Below, piece after piece: positions 6,579 to 15,515 of a stretch of 64,000 nt of DNA. The stretch is from DATHRK01 sp035465395 (GTDB taxonomy: Bacteria; Gemmatimonadota; Gemmatimonadetes; Longimicrobiales; RSA9), in NCBI GenBank assembly GCA_035465395.1, contig DATHRK010000026.1, forward strand, positions 1-64,000. The letters are read 5' to 3'. Below the pieces are notes generated by a model that was not told the DNA's origin, did not search any database, and saw only the letters and a program-made list of their open reading frames with translations. The position numbers and the translations under genes were made by a program. The number at the start of each line of letters is the position of its first letter. Within the stretch, counting starts at the first letter, position 1.

Positions 6579-7066
6579 CAGGCCGCCACCCCCAGGGCGC
6601 GCAGCGCGGCGCGGCCTTCGTCGGTCATCCTCGCCCGCGTCCAGGGCGGGCTCCACACCTCGTGCAGGGCGACCGCGTCCACGCCGGGCTCGGCGAGCAG
6701 GCGCGTGGTGATGTCGGTGCGGATGAAGTCCACGCACGGGCACCCGGTCGCCGTGTACGTCAGCGTGACCTCGGCGGTGCCACCTTCCAGGCGCACGTCG
6801 TAGATCAAGCCCATGTCCACCACGCTGATCGGTAGCTCGGGATCCAGAACGTCGCGCAGCGCGTTCCAGAGCGGCAGCGCCTCGGCGGGCACCGACGCCG
6901 CGTCGAAGGGCGCGCGGCAGTGTGGGGACGGCCCGCCGGAATGCTCCACGGCCGCGCCCTCGGCGCTTCCCGCCCGCGGCTCGGCGCCCTCATCGCGCGG
7001 TGCGGCGATGTGCGCAGGCACCCGGGCGCGCGTCGGCACCGTCGGGAGCGGGACGTTCAGGCTCAC
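6578..7066 (-). CDS. PaaD N-terminal half: DUF59/MIP18 metal-cluster assembly protein
   Basis: 162 residues from GTG 7066, which overlaps the paaA stop (GTGA). The first 55 residues are a low-complexity Ala/Pro/Arg stretch. The MIP18/DUF59 domain follows (about 60-160): WNALRDVLDPELPISVVDMG, then LIYDVRLEGGTAEVTLTYTA and TGCPCVDFI. The family works in Fe-S or di-iron centre assembly, and PaaD is required for epoxidase activity. The zinc ribbon normally fused at its C-terminus is encoded three genes downstream (5306-5512). A second paaD was not seen, so the two genes probably act together. Confidence 0.82.
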   Translation of the reverse strand: MSLNVPLPTVPTRARVPAHIAAPRDEGAEPRAGSAEGAAVEHSGGPSPHCRAPFDAASVPAEALPLWNALRDVLDPELPISVVDMGLIYDVRLEGGTAEVTLTYTATGCPCVDFIRTDITTRLLAEPGVDAVALHEVWSPPWTRARMTDEGRAALRALGVAA

Positions 7067-7995
7067 GCCGCCACCAGCCGGTTCACGTCGCCGTGGCTGC
7101 GGCGCACCGACTCGACGTAGTGCTGGTTCATCGGGCCCCGCGCCTTCCAGCGCTCGAACACCTGGTCCCACGTGATCTCGCCCTCGTCGAACAGCCAGCG
7201 CTTCTCTTCGGCGTCGTACTGGCACGGGAAGGGATAGTCGAGGACGTACTTCTGCTGCTCCTCGTCCCAGTGCGCCGGCGCGTCCAGGCCGAGCGACTCG
7301 CACAGCGGCACCGTCGCCGACATCCACGTCTGCCGCAGCTCGTCGTTGGTCATGCCCTTCAGCTTGTACTCGAGCTGGCCGCTGTGGCGCTTCATGTCGT
7401 CGGGCAGCCCGAACCACTCGATAGTCATCGGGAACATCCAGTCGACCGCGCGCTGGATCCGCTTCTTCGCCTCGCCGTTGCCCGCGCACAGGCGCTTCAT
7501 CCAGACCTCGCCGTGGCGCAGGTGGAAGGTCTCCTCGAGGTCGACCTTCACGAGCGCGCGCTTCAGCGGTCCGTAACTCGTGTTCCGGAAGACGTCGCCC
7601 AGCAGCGTGATCCCGGCGCGGTCGAAGAAGCCGTTGGCGACCACCAACTCGGCCCAGCTCTCGAGCGGCTGGTCGAAGCCGTAGGGGTGCTTGAACTCGT
7701 GCGGCTCGCGGCCGTAGACGAGCCACTCCTTGTCGACCCCGAGGTCCTCCAGGATGCGGTAGGCGATGTTGGCGTGCGCCATCTCGTCCTGGATGATCGC
7801 GAGCGCGCTGACCATGGTGTTGGTCGACGGGGCATCCTGGGCGGCCCCCCAGTACGCGGGCGCGCTCATCAGCTCGGTGTCGCCCTGCACGGTGAGCTGG
7901 ACGATGAGCGCCTTGCGGTAGCCCTCCGTCGTCTCCTCGGGCGACTCGAGAATGTAGCCGTTCTGGACCTTGTCCTTCAGCTCCTGCTCGGTCAT
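7063..7995 (-). CDS. paaA: Phenylacetyl-CoA 1,2-epoxidase catalytic subunit PaaA
   Basis: 310 residues, the usual PaaA size. It converts phenylacetyl-CoA to its ring-1,2-epoxide using O2 and reducing power from PaaE, the first committed step of aerobic phenylacetate breakdown. Di-iron ligand helices are visible: AIIQDEMAHANIAYRILEDL and KVDLEETFHLRHGEVWMKRL. The C-terminus has YPFPCQYDAEEKRWLFDEGE and WDQVFERWKARGP, typical of PaaA. It is the first gene of the five-gene unit paaA, DUF59, paaB, paaC, zinc ribbon. A perfect palindrome upstream (8067-8088) is a likely regulator site. Other pathway genes (paaG, Z, F, H, J, K) are not in the window. Confidence 0.92.
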   Translation of the reverse strand: MTEQELKDKVQNGYILESPEETTEGYRKALIVQLTVQGDTELMSAPAYWGAAQDAPSTNTMVSALAIIQDEMAHANIAYRILEDLGVDKEWLVYGREPHEFKHPYGFDQPLESWAELVVANGFFDRAGITLLGDVFRNTSYGPLKRALVKVDLEETFHLRHGEVWMKRLCAGNGEAKKRIQRAVDWMFPMTIEWFGLPDDMKRHSGQLEYKLKGMTNDELRQTWMSATVPLCESLGLDAPAHWDEEQQKYVLDYPFPCQYDAEEKRWLFDEGEITWDQVFERWKARGPMNQHYVESVRRSHGDVNRLVAA

Positions 7996-8066
7996 GCGCG
8001 GGCGTCCTCGGTGGGCGTTCTCGATCGGAAGGGAGCGTGCGTCCTCGGCGGGCGCGCTCCAGGGCG

Positions 8067-8088
8067 TTTTCGAACAGTTGTTCGAAAA
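8067..8088. promoter_or_regulatory. Perfect palindromic operator upstream of paaA
   Basis: TTTTCGAACA (8067-8076), GT, TGTTCGAAAA (8079-8088): a 10-bp perfect inverted repeat in an AT-rich patch 72 bases before the paaA start. Phenylacetate operons are commonly controlled by TetR-type PaaR or GntR-type PaaX repressors that bind such palindromes. No regulator gene lies next to it, so the binding protein is unknown. Confidence 0.6.
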
Positions 8089-8113
8089 AACTAACGAAAC
8101 GGGCCTCGGGGGG

Positions 8114-8632
8114 TCAACGCGGCGGGGATGGCGGGCGGGCGCGCAGGCGGCGCGCGCTCAAAACGAGCACGAGCGCGCCGAGGACCAGCGCCGCCGGTCC
8201 CGCGACGCGCTGGACCGCGTGGCGCCTACGGTCGATGGGAACGGCCGCGGCCGGGTCCACGTGGAGACGCGACGTCCGAATGCCCTTCACGACGGGATGG
8301 CCGTCGCCGTCGGCGACCCACACCTCGGCGATCGAGTCCGCCCGCAACACCTCCGCGAGCTCTTCGGCGTCGATGCCGTCCGGCCAATAAAACGTGGGGA
8401 ACAGATACCGTCCGCCGTCCCGGTCCTCCAGGTGGATCGGGTCCGGCCCGCGGCCATACATCACGAGGACCCTCCGATACGCCAACTCCGGGACGTGCCG
8501 GTAGGACGACACGTCGGTGGGCGGCTCGCCTCCGCCGAGGGGCCCGACCAGGATCGCCCCGATCAGGATCAGCAGGCCGCCGATGGCGGGCGTGCGCCAG
8601 GCCTCGCGGGAAGCGCCCTCTCGCTTCGTCAT
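8114..8632 (-). CDS. Hypothetical two-pass membrane protein
   Basis: 172 residues with a hydrophobic segment near each end (PAIGGLLILIGAILVGPLGG at about 15-34 and AGPAALVLGALVLVLSA at about 144-160). The central soluble region contains DPIHLEDRDGGRYLFPTFYW and would lie outside if the N-terminus is inside. No family is recognised. It lies upstream of the paa operon on the same strand but is separated from it by the palindrome and 118 bases, so it is probably a separate unit. Confidence 0.6.
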   Translation of the reverse strand: MTKREGASREAWRTPAIGGLLILIGAILVGPLGGGEPPTDVSSYRHVPELAYRRVLVMYGRGPDPIHLEDRDGGRYLFPTFYWPDGIDAEELAEVLRADSIAEVWVADGDGHPVVKGIRTSRLHVDPAAAVPIDRRRHAVQRVAGPAALVLGALVLVLSARRLRARPPSPPR

Positions 8633-8786
8633 GGCTGGAACGTAGGCGATCGGGCGACCTCACGCCGCCGGCCGAAGGCGCCGCCCGGCACCCGCTCGCC
8701 GACCTGGCCCCGCCTTTGCTCCAACGTCCGCCCGGCGCTTCGCTTCCGCCCGCGAAGCGTCATAACGAAGCCAGCACGGAAGGAAG

Positions 8787-11486
8787 ATGAACGAGCCACC
8801 GGACACGCCGGGTCGCGACGACGCCGATCCGCCCCCGTTCCCACCCCCGGCAGGCGAGCCGGGAGAGGCCGAGCGGGAGCGCCCGCCGCCGCCGCACGAC
8901 CCGGCGTCGCCACCGCCGGTCAGGGAACCGGAGCCGCCCGAGCCGCAGCCGCCCGTCGAGGCACCCGGGTCCGACCCGACGCCACCGGAGGAGGCGCCCG
9001 CGACGTCGCCCGCGCGAACCGGCACCGAAGGCGTCATGCTCGCCCTCCTGGAGCGCTGGGACCGGCTCCGCGCGTGGGCGGAGGCGCGCTACCGGGAACG
9101 CCGCGCCTGGCTGGCCGAGAAGTGGGAGGACGAGCGCTTTCGCAAGCGGACACTGTGGACGGGCGGCGTCGCCGGGGGGTTGTTCGCCGTCGGCCTCGTC
9201 ACCGCGGCCGTCCTGTACCTCAACTGCGGGACGCGCGGGTGTCCGGATGTGGACCTGCTTCGGCAGTTCGAGCCCGACGAAGCATCGGTCCTCTACGACC
9301 GCGCGGGGGAACCCATCGCGGAGCTGTTCATGGTTCGGCGCACCGTCGTCTCCATCGACTCGCTCCCCGACTTCATACCGGGGGCCTTCGTGGCCGTCGA
9401 GGACGACGCCTTCTACGACCACGGCGGCGTGGACTGGCCGCGGATGGTCGGCGCGATGATGCGGACCGCGGGGGCGGTCGTGACCGACGGGAGGCCCGAA
9501 GGCGGGAGCACCATCACGATGCAGCTCGCGGGCAGCATCGTCCCCGAGCGCATCGACCGCAGCGACCGCACCCCCTGGCGCAAGATCGGCGAGATCCGGG
9601 TTGCCGGGATGATCGAGGACGCCTTCGAGAAGAAGGAGATCCTCGAGCTGTACATGAACCAGATCTATTTCGGCGCGGGCGCATACGGCATCGAGGCGGC
9701 GGCGCGGGAATACTTCGGCCGTCCCGCCGCCGAGCTCACGGTGGACGAGGCCGCGCTGCTTGCCGGCCTGCCGCAGGCCCCCTCCCGGCTGAACCCGCGG
9801 CGCAACCCGGAGGCGGCCCGCGAGCGGCGCAACCTGGTGCTGCGGCGGATGGCCGCGCATGGCGTCCTGAGCGAGGACGAGGTGGCGACCTGGGCGGAGC
9901 GGCCCGTGCTGACCTACGACGCTGTGGAGCGCGAGGAGGAGGAGCGGCGGGGCGCCTACTTCGTGGAGGAAGTGCGCAAGCTCCTGAACGCCGAGCTCGG
10001 CGATGAGCTCTACACGGGGGGGTTCAGGATCTACACGACGCTCGACACGGAGCTGCAGGCGCGGCTCGAAGCGGAGCTGGAAGCGCAGCTTCGCCGGATC
10101 GAGGACGGGCGGTTCGGGCGCTTCGCCTATCGGATCGCCCCGCGGGGCGAGGAAGATTCCCCCGAAGAGGGAGGGGAGGGGGACGAAGCCGCGGACGCCG
10201 ACTCGACCGCCGCGGATTCCGCCTCCGCCCCGCTACAGGGAGCGGGCGTGTTCCTCGACCCCAACACGGGCGACGTCCTGGCCATGGTCGGCGGGCGCGA
10301 CTTCGAGCGCTCCAAGTTCAACCGCGCGACGCAGGCGGCGCGGCAGCCCGGCAGCGCGTTCAAGCCCTTCGTCTACGCGACCGCGCTGGAGCGCGGCTAC
10401 CCGGTCACCCTGGCGCTCGATGACGCCCCCATCTCGATCGACCAGGGCGGCGGCGACGCCTGGACCCCGCAGAACTACGGCGGGGGATACGGCGGCTGGA
10501 TGACCATGCGCGACGCGCTGCGGCAGTCGCGCAACCTGGCGACCGTGCGCCTCGCGCAGATGGTCGGCATCGCGCAGGTGGTGCGCACCGCCCGCACGCT
10601 CGGCATCGACCGCGACATCCCGGCCTATCCGGCGGTCGCGCTCGGCAGCGCGGAGGTGACGCCGCTCGAGATGGCGGTCGCGTACGGCGCCTTCGCCACG
10701 CTGGGCGAGGTCGCGGCGCCCCGCTATGTCACCCGCGTGGAGGACAAGCTGGGCCGCGTCGTCTACCCCGGCGGCTCGAGCAAGCGGCGGGCGATACGGC
10801 CCGCGGTCGCGTTCCTGCTCACGTCCATGCTTGAGGACGTGGTCAACCGCGGGACGGGCACCGCGGTCCGCGCGGCGGGCGTACGCGGGGGCTTGGCGGG
10901 CAAGACTGGCACGACCAACGAAGGCGCCGACACGTGGTTCGTCGGATACACGCCAGCCGTCACCGGCGCGGTCTGGATCGGCCTCGACGAGCCCGGATCG
11001 ATCGTGCACGACGCCACGGGCGGCCGCCTTTCGGCGCCCGTCTGGGGACGCGTGATCGCCGGCACCGAATACGCGGGCCAGCGCGGCTGGTCGCCGCCGC
11101 TGGGCGTGGACAGCCGCCAGGTCGACGCCCTCGGCAACATGGTGGGTGAAGGGTGCCCCAACTACGGCACCATCCGCACGGAATGGTTCCTCAGCGCCAG
11201 CATGGACGCGGCCGACTGCCGCGTTCCCTTCGGATACGGGACGGTGAACGACAGCTCGTGGACGGAGGGAGGCTGGGCGCCGGTCGGTGCGGACGGGCGC
11301 TGGCTCGGCGAGTACGGCGACGGGCTGCCCGGCGTACCGCTCGATGACGAGGGGAACGAGCTGCCCGGTTGCCTGGACGAGGAGGGGAGGCGGCGTCCCT
11401 GCCGCGTGCCCGATCCCGAACCGCCGGTCGTTCCGCCGCCTCCGCCACCGCCTACGGACAACGACGGCGGTGGCCCCCGCGGCTAG
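8787..11486 (+). CDS. Class A penicillin-binding protein (glycosyltransferase/transpeptidase)
   Basis: 899 residues. It polymerises lipid II and cross-links peptidoglycan. The cytoplasmic N-terminus is a Pro/Glu-rich tail of about 80 residues, then charged helices and one membrane anchor (about 122-145). The GT51 domain has VEDDAFYDHGGVDW with catalytic E205, GGSTITMQLAGS (239-250) and ELYMNQIYFGAGAYGIEAAA. The transpeptidase domain has S523-AFK, QSRN and K706-TGT. A Glu/Asp-rich insertion (EEDSPEEGGEGDEAADADS) sits before the transpeptidase domain, and the C-terminus is an extra region of about 120 residues with four cysteines and a polyproline run. ATG 8787 follows GGAAGGAAG. All active-site motifs are intact. 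Confidence 0.93.
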   Translation: MNEPPDTPGRDDADPPPFPPPAGEPGEAERERPPPPHDPASPPPVREPEPPEPQPPVEAPGSDPTPPEEAPATSPARTGTEGVMLALLERWDRLRAWAEARYRERRAWLAEKWEDERFRKRTLWTGGVAGGLFAVGLVTAAVLYLNCGTRGCPDVDLLRQFEPDEASVLYDRAGEPIAELFMVRRTVVSIDSLPDFIPGAFVAVEDDAFYDHGGVDWPRMVGAMMRTAGAVVTDGRPEGGSTITMQLAGSIVPERIDRSDRTPWRKIGEIRVAGMIEDAFEKKEILELYMNQIYFGAGAYGIEAAAREYFGRPAAELTVDEAALLAGLPQAPSRLNPRRNPEAARERRNLVLRRMAAHGVLSEDEVATWAERPVLTYDAVEREEEERRGAYFVEEVRKLLNAELGDELYTGGFRIYTTLDTELQARLEAELEAQLRRIEDGRFGRFAYRIAPRGEEDSPEEGGEGDEAADADSTAADSASAPLQGAGVFLDPNTGDVLAMVGGRDFERSKFNRATQAARQPGSAFKPFVYATALERGYPVTLALDDAPISIDQGGGDAWTPQNYGGGYGGWMTMRDALRQSRNLATVRLAQMVGIAQVVRTARTLGIDRDIPAYPAVALGSAEVTPLEMAVAYGAFATLGEVAAPRYVTRVEDKLGRVVYPGGSSKRRAIRPAVAFLLTSMLEDVVNRGTGTAVRAAGVRGGLAGKTGTTNEGADTWFVGYTPAVTGAVWIGLDEPGSIVHDATGGRLSAPVWGRVIAGTEYAGQRGWSPPLGVDSRQVDALGNMVGEGCPNYGTIRTEWFLSASMDAADCRVPFGYGTVNDSSWTEGGWAPVGADGRWLGEYGDGLPGVPLDDEGNELPGCLDEEGRRRPCRVPDPEPPVVPPPPPPPTDNDGGGPRG

Positions 11487-11621
11487 CGCGTGTGGCATCC
11501 ACCCCAGCTTCCTCATCCCGGCCCCTGAGCGGGAAGGCGTCGGAGGCAATATTTTGGGACGTCGCGCTCGGTGCCAGCCGCGCGCGTCGCAGCGAACGGG
11601 ACTCGAACGGCTGGAGGTGGG

Positions 11622-13430
11622 GTGGTGGAGGCGATCGTGAAGAGCATCCTCGACAACGCGGAGCGGTTGGGTCGATTCGGCGCGCTGACCGGCGCCGCAG
11701 GCGCGCTCCTCGCCGCGGCCGCCTGCGGCGGCGGCCCGCCTGCGCCCCCGCCCGGCCCGGAGACGGATCCGATGGCCGTCGTCTACGGCACCGAGCCCGC
11801 CGCTATTCCGGCCGGCCAGGTGCCCGCACCCGGGCCGTACGCGGAGGGCTTCGACGCCCAGCATTACGACGTGGCGATCCACCTGCCGGACGCCGGCAAT
11901 CACATCGAGGGCGTCACCACGGCGCGCGTCGCGCTGACGCCCCGCTGGGACGGCGAGCCCCTGGAGCTCGATCTGTCGGGGCTGTCGGTCGGGCGCACGC
12001 GCGTCGCGCTGGGCGTGGAGGACATGGAGGTGGTGCGCGCGCCGCAGACCGCTGGGCGGCTCATCGTGCCGCTCGCCGGCGCCACGGCGGGCGACACCGT
12101 GACGGTCGAGGTCGTCTACGCCGGCGTGCCCGACGACGGGCTCTTCATCCAGAACAACGTCCACGGGCAGCGGGGCGCGTTCGCCGACAACTGGCCCGAC
12201 CGCGCCCGCTTCTGGTTCCCCTCCATCGACCACCCGAGCGACAAAGCGACGGTGTCCTTCACCGTGCGCGCACCGTCGGAGTGGCAGGTGGTCGCCAACG
12301 GCGCGCTGATCGGGCAGCCGGCGGTGCCGGACCGCGAGGGTCCGGCGGGGATATGGCCGGCGGGCAGCGGCCGCGTCTGGCGCTACGAGCTGCCGTTCCC
12401 GACGCCGACCTACACGATGGTCATCGGCGCCGCGGTCTTCTCCGTCACCGACATCGACGCCTGCGCCAACGGCGGCTTCACCACGCTGAACCGCGACGGG
12501 TGCGTGCCCGTCACGCTGTGGACGTTTCCGAGCGACAGCACGAAGGCGCAGCAGAGCTTCTTCCGCGCCGGCCTCATGGTGGAGACGATGGCCGAGCTGA
12601 TCGGGCCCTATCCCTTCGAGAAGCTCGCCAACGTGCAGTCGTCCACGCGCTTCGGAGGCATGGAGAATTCCGGCGCGATCTTCTACTCCGAGCGTGATAT
12701 CGCCCAGGGCCGCAGGATCGAGGAGACCGTCGCCCACGAGATCGCGCACATGTGGTTCGGCGACGGCGTGACCGAGTCGGACTGGCGCCACCTGTGGCTC
12801 TCGGAGGGCTTCGCGACCTACTTCGGCGCGGTCCTCTACGAGCGCATGGACAGCCGCATGGCGTTCGACGAGATGATGGACCGCAACGCGGAGACCTACT
12901 TCGGCTCGCCGGTCGTGAACACGCCGCTCATCGACCGGTCGCCGAACGACCTGTTCGACCTGCTCAACGCGGTGAACTACCAGAAGGGCGCCTGGGTGCT
13001 GCACATGATCCGGGGCGAGCTGGGCGACGCCGACTTCTTCGAGGCGATGCGCCGCTACTATCGCGACTACCAGGGCCGGTCGGTCACGACGGAGGACTTC
13101 CAGCGCGTCCTCGAAGACGTGTCGGGGAAGGACCTGCAGCCGTTCATGGACCAGTGGCTGCGCACCTCCGGCCACCCCCGCCTGTCGGCGGATTGGCGCT
13201 GGGAATCCGGCTCGGCGGTGGTGGAGGTCGAGCAGGTCCAGCCCGACAGCTGGCCCACGTTCGCGTTCCACCTCGAGATGGAGTTCGTCACCAACCAGGG
13301 CCCCGTGCGCCGCGAGGCGGACATCACCGACCGCTCGCACACCCTGCGCTTCCGCGTCCCCGGCAGGCCGACGCGGCTGATCCTGGACCCGGACGGCGAC
13401 GTCCTGATCGAGAGCGTGGGAAGCCGTTAG
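11622..13430 (+). CDS. M1-family zinc aminopeptidase, predicted lipoprotein
   Basis: About 602 residues. Family M1 enzymes remove N-terminal residues from peptides. The GGMENSGAIFYSE exopeptidase motif and the HEIAHMWFGD zinc site followed by LWLSEGFATYF are complete. The N-terminus has a hydrophobic stretch ending in a lipobox (GALLAAAAC), so the enzyme is probably anchored outside the inner membrane and feeds on extracellular peptides. The start is uncertain: GTG 11622 or 11637, both after GGAGG-like sequence; an ATG at 11571 would add an uncharacteristic leader. It is shorter than full M1 proteins (about 850 residues) and lacks the large C-terminal helical domain. Confidence 0.88.
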   Translation: MVEAIVKSILDNAERLGRFGALTGAAGALLAAAACGGGPPAPPPGPETDPMAVVYGTEPAAIPAGQVPAPGPYAEGFDAQHYDVAIHLPDAGNHIEGVTTARVALTPRWDGEPLELDLSGLSVGRTRVALGVEDMEVVRAPQTAGRLIVPLAGATAGDTVTVEVVYAGVPDDGLFIQNNVHGQRGAFADNWPDRARFWFPSIDHPSDKATVSFTVRAPSEWQVVANGALIGQPAVPDREGPAGIWPAGSGRVWRYELPFPTPTYTMVIGAAVFSVTDIDACANGGFTTLNRDGCVPVTLWTFPSDSTKAQQSFFRAGLMVETMAELIGPYPFEKLANVQSSTRFGGMENSGAIFYSERDIAQGRRIEETVAHEIAHMWFGDGVTESDWRHLWLSEGFATYFGAVLYERMDSRMAFDEMMDRNAETYFGSPVVNTPLIDRSPNDLFDLLNAVNYQKGAWVLHMIRGELGDADFFEAMRRYYRDYQGRSVTTEDFQRVLEDVSGKDLQPFMDQWLRTSGHPRLSADWRWESGSAVVEVEQVQPDSWPTFAFHLEMEFVTNQGPVRREADITDRSHTLRFRVPGRPTRLILDPDGDVLIESVGSR

Positions 13431-13532
13431 CGCCGACGTTGACAAGCTCCGTGCGGCCCCGTCAGACTGCGCGCCTCCGAAGCATGACGACTCGACCGCG
13501 ATGACCCGCGCCGCGGGCCGCGTGGAGATACC

Positions 13533-14681
13533 ATGAAGATCCTCGTCCTCGGCGCCGGCCTGCAGGGGTCGGCCTGCGCCTACGACCTGCTCGCCGATCC
13601 GGCCGTGGAAACGGTGCGGCTGGCGGACCGCCATTTCGACGCGCTGCCCGCCTTCTTCGACGAGCGGCGCGCAGATCCCCGCCTGGAGTTCCTGACGCTG
13701 GACGCGTGCGACTCGGCGCAGGTCGCGGCGGCGCTCGAGGGGATGGACGGCTGCCTCAACGCGCTCCCCTACTACTTCGCCGAGCCGGTCACCCGGCTCG
13801 CGATCGCGGCGGGCTCCCACTACGCCGACCTCGGCGGCAACACCGACATCGTCTTCGCGCAGATGCGGCTGGACGAGGAGGCGCGCGCGGCCGGCGTCAG
13901 CGTGATTCCGGACTGCGGTCTCGCGCCGGGCATGGTGAACATCCTGGCGGCGGACGGCATGGCTGCGCTGGATGAGACGCGGGCCATCCGGATCTTCGTA
14001 GGCGGGCTGCCCAGGCACCCCGAGCCGCCCCTGAACTACCAGCTCGTCTACTCGCTCGAAGGCCTCCTCGACTACTACACCACGCCCTCGTTCGTCCTGC
14101 GCGACGGCCGGGTCACGGAGGTGGAGGCCCTGAGCGAGGTCGAGAAGGTCGAGTTCGCCGCCCCCGTCGGGACCCTGGAGGCGTTCCACACGGCGGGCGG
14201 GATCTCCACCATGCCCTGGCGCCTCGAGGGCCGCGTGCCCACGGTCGAGTACAAGACGCTGCGCTACCCGGGGCACGCCGACCTGATGCGCGCCATGCGG
14301 GAGCTGGGCCTGTTCTCGCAGGAGAGCGTCGAGGGCCGCGATGGGCCCATCGTGCCCAGGGACGCGTTCATCGCCGCGGTCGAACCGACGCTCAGGCGCC
14401 CGGGCGCGCCGGACCTGGTGGCGCTGCGCGTGGTGGTCGAGGGCACGAAGGATGGGCGGGAGGCGCGGGTGGCCTACCGGCTCCTCGACTTCATGGACGA
14501 GTCCCGTGGCATCAGCGCGATGGAGCGGACGACGGGCTTCTCGCTCGCGATCATCGGCCGCATGCAGGCACGGGGGAGCATCGCGGCCGGGGTCGCCACG
14601 CCCGACGTCGCGGTCCCCGCCGGCGACTACATTGAAGCGCTGGCCGAGCGCGGCGTGATCATCGAGCGTGACATGGAGTAG
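13533..14681 (+). CDS. Saccharopine dehydrogenase-like oxidoreductase
   Basis: 382 residues. The N-terminal Rossmann fold starts ILVLGAGLQGSACAYDL (GxGxxG) with LADRHF at the second strand. The central region NALPYYFAEPVTRLAIAAGS, HYADLGGN and PDCGLAPGMVNILA is typical of the saccharopine dehydrogenase / lysine 6-dehydrogenase group. The exact substrate is uncertain; lysine catabolism or a related amino-acid imine reduction are the options. TTGACA at 13440-13445 could be part of its promoter. Downstream genes are unrelated. Confidence 0.82.
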   Translation: MKILVLGAGLQGSACAYDLLADPAVETVRLADRHFDALPAFFDERRADPRLEFLTLDACDSAQVAAALEGMDGCLNALPYYFAEPVTRLAIAAGSHYADLGGNTDIVFAQMRLDEEARAAGVSVIPDCGLAPGMVNILAADGMAALDETRAIRIFVGGLPRHPEPPLNYQLVYSLEGLLDYYTTPSFVLRDGRVTEVEALSEVEKVEFAAPVGTLEAFHTAGGISTMPWRLEGRVPTVEYKTLRYPGHADLMRAMRELGLFSQESVEGRDGPIVPRDAFIAAVEPTLRRPGAPDLVALRVVVEGTKDGREARVAYRLLDFMDESRGISAMERTTGFSLAIIGRMQARGSIAAGVATPDVAVPAGDYIEALAERGVIIERDME

Positions 14682-14683
14682 AC

Positions 14684-14926
14684 GTGCGGCCCGGAACGAG
14701 ACCCGGACTCCCCAACCGCTCCACCCCCCTCATCGTGTGGGCGGTGGGGATCGTGGTGGCCGCGCTGGTCGTCTGGCTCGTATTCCGCCTGCTCGACCCG
14801 CAGGAGCTCCAGGAGATCGGACCGGTCGGCGCGGCGTTTGCTTCCATGTCTCGGGTTGGGCAGCTTTCGATCACATATCCATCGAACCGAGGAGACGTAG
14901 CATCCCACGAGGAACCAATCGCGTAA
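14684..14926 (+). CDS. Possible small single-pass membrane protein
   Basis: 80 residues from GTG 14684, two bases after the preceding stop. It contains a clear membrane segment (PLIVWAVGIVVAALVVWLVF). The second half runs through the AT-richer leader of infC and overlaps its start by 25 bases, so the true gene may be shorter or absent. No family is recognised. Confidence 0.35.
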   Translation: MRPGTRPGLPNRSTPLIVWAVGIVVAALVVWLVFRLLDPQELQEIGPVGAAFASMSRVGQLSITYPSNRGDVASHEEPIA

Positions 14927-15420
14927 ACGACGAAATCCGCATCAGCCCCGTGCGCCTCATCGACGCCAACGGCGACCAGCTGGGGATCGTGCCGCTCGAC
15001 GAGGCCAGAGAGAGGGCCGCCGACCAGGGGCTCGACCTCGTCGAAGTCGCCGCCCGGGCCCGTCCGCCGGTGGTCCGCGTCATGGACTGGGGCAAGCACC
15101 TCTACGAACAGCAGAAGCAGAAGCGCGAGGCTCGCAAGCGCCAGCACACGGTCGTCGTCAAGGAGATCAAGTTCCGGCCGAAGACCGACGACCACGACAT
15201 GGACTTCAAGGTGCGCAACGCGCGTCGCTTCCTGTCCAAGGGGAAGCACGTCAAGGTGACCGTGCGCTTCCGCCGCCGTGAGCTGCGGCGGCCGGAGCTG
15301 GGCGCCAGCGTCCTCGACGAGGTCCGGGACCGGACCGAAGACCTCGCCGAGGTCACGTTCCGGTCGCGGGAGGTCCAGGGGAACCAGCTGGTCATGACGC
15401 TCGAGCCCAACGCCGAATAG
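14902..15420 (+). CDS. infC: Translation initiation factor IF-3, apparently started with AUC
   Basis: 172 residues. IF-3 binds the 30S subunit and checks start-codon pairing. The N-terminal domain (RVNDEIRISPVRLIDANGDQ), the basic linker (YEQQKQKREARKRQH) and the C-terminal domain (VKEIKFRPKTDDHDMDFKVR) are complete. No ATG, GTG or TTG lies near the expected start in this frame. An ATC codon at 14902 lies seven bases after GAGGAG and gives the expected N-terminus IPRGTNRVNDEI. IF-3 genes are known for AUU, AUA or AUC starts that let IF-3 repress its own synthesis, so the start fits. rpmI and rplT, which normally follow infC, are absent; an amidohydrolase gene comes next. Confidence 0.9.
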   Translation: MPRGTNRVNDEIRISPVRLIDANGDQLGIVPLDEARERAADQGLDLVEVAARARPPVVRVMDWGKHLYEQQKQKREARKRQHTVVVKEIKFRPKTDDHDMDFKVRNARRFLSKGKHVKVTVRFRRRELRRPELGASVLDEVRDRTEDLAEVTFRSREVQGNQLVMTLEPNAE

Positions 15421-15515
15421 ACGCTCCGCAACGGGCCGACCCGTACCCGATGTTCTCGGCGCCGTCCGGTTCCATGGCCGGCGGCGCCGGATCTCTTTCC
15501 ACCCGGGAGGCATGG

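Noticed and set aside
10233..14276. A 1347-codon open frame on the minus strand opposite the penicillin-binding protein, M1 peptidase and dehydrogenase genes
   Set aside because: It lies antisense to three clear genes, has low-complexity Arg/His/Gly/Ala composition and no domain; such long frames are a by-product of very high GC.
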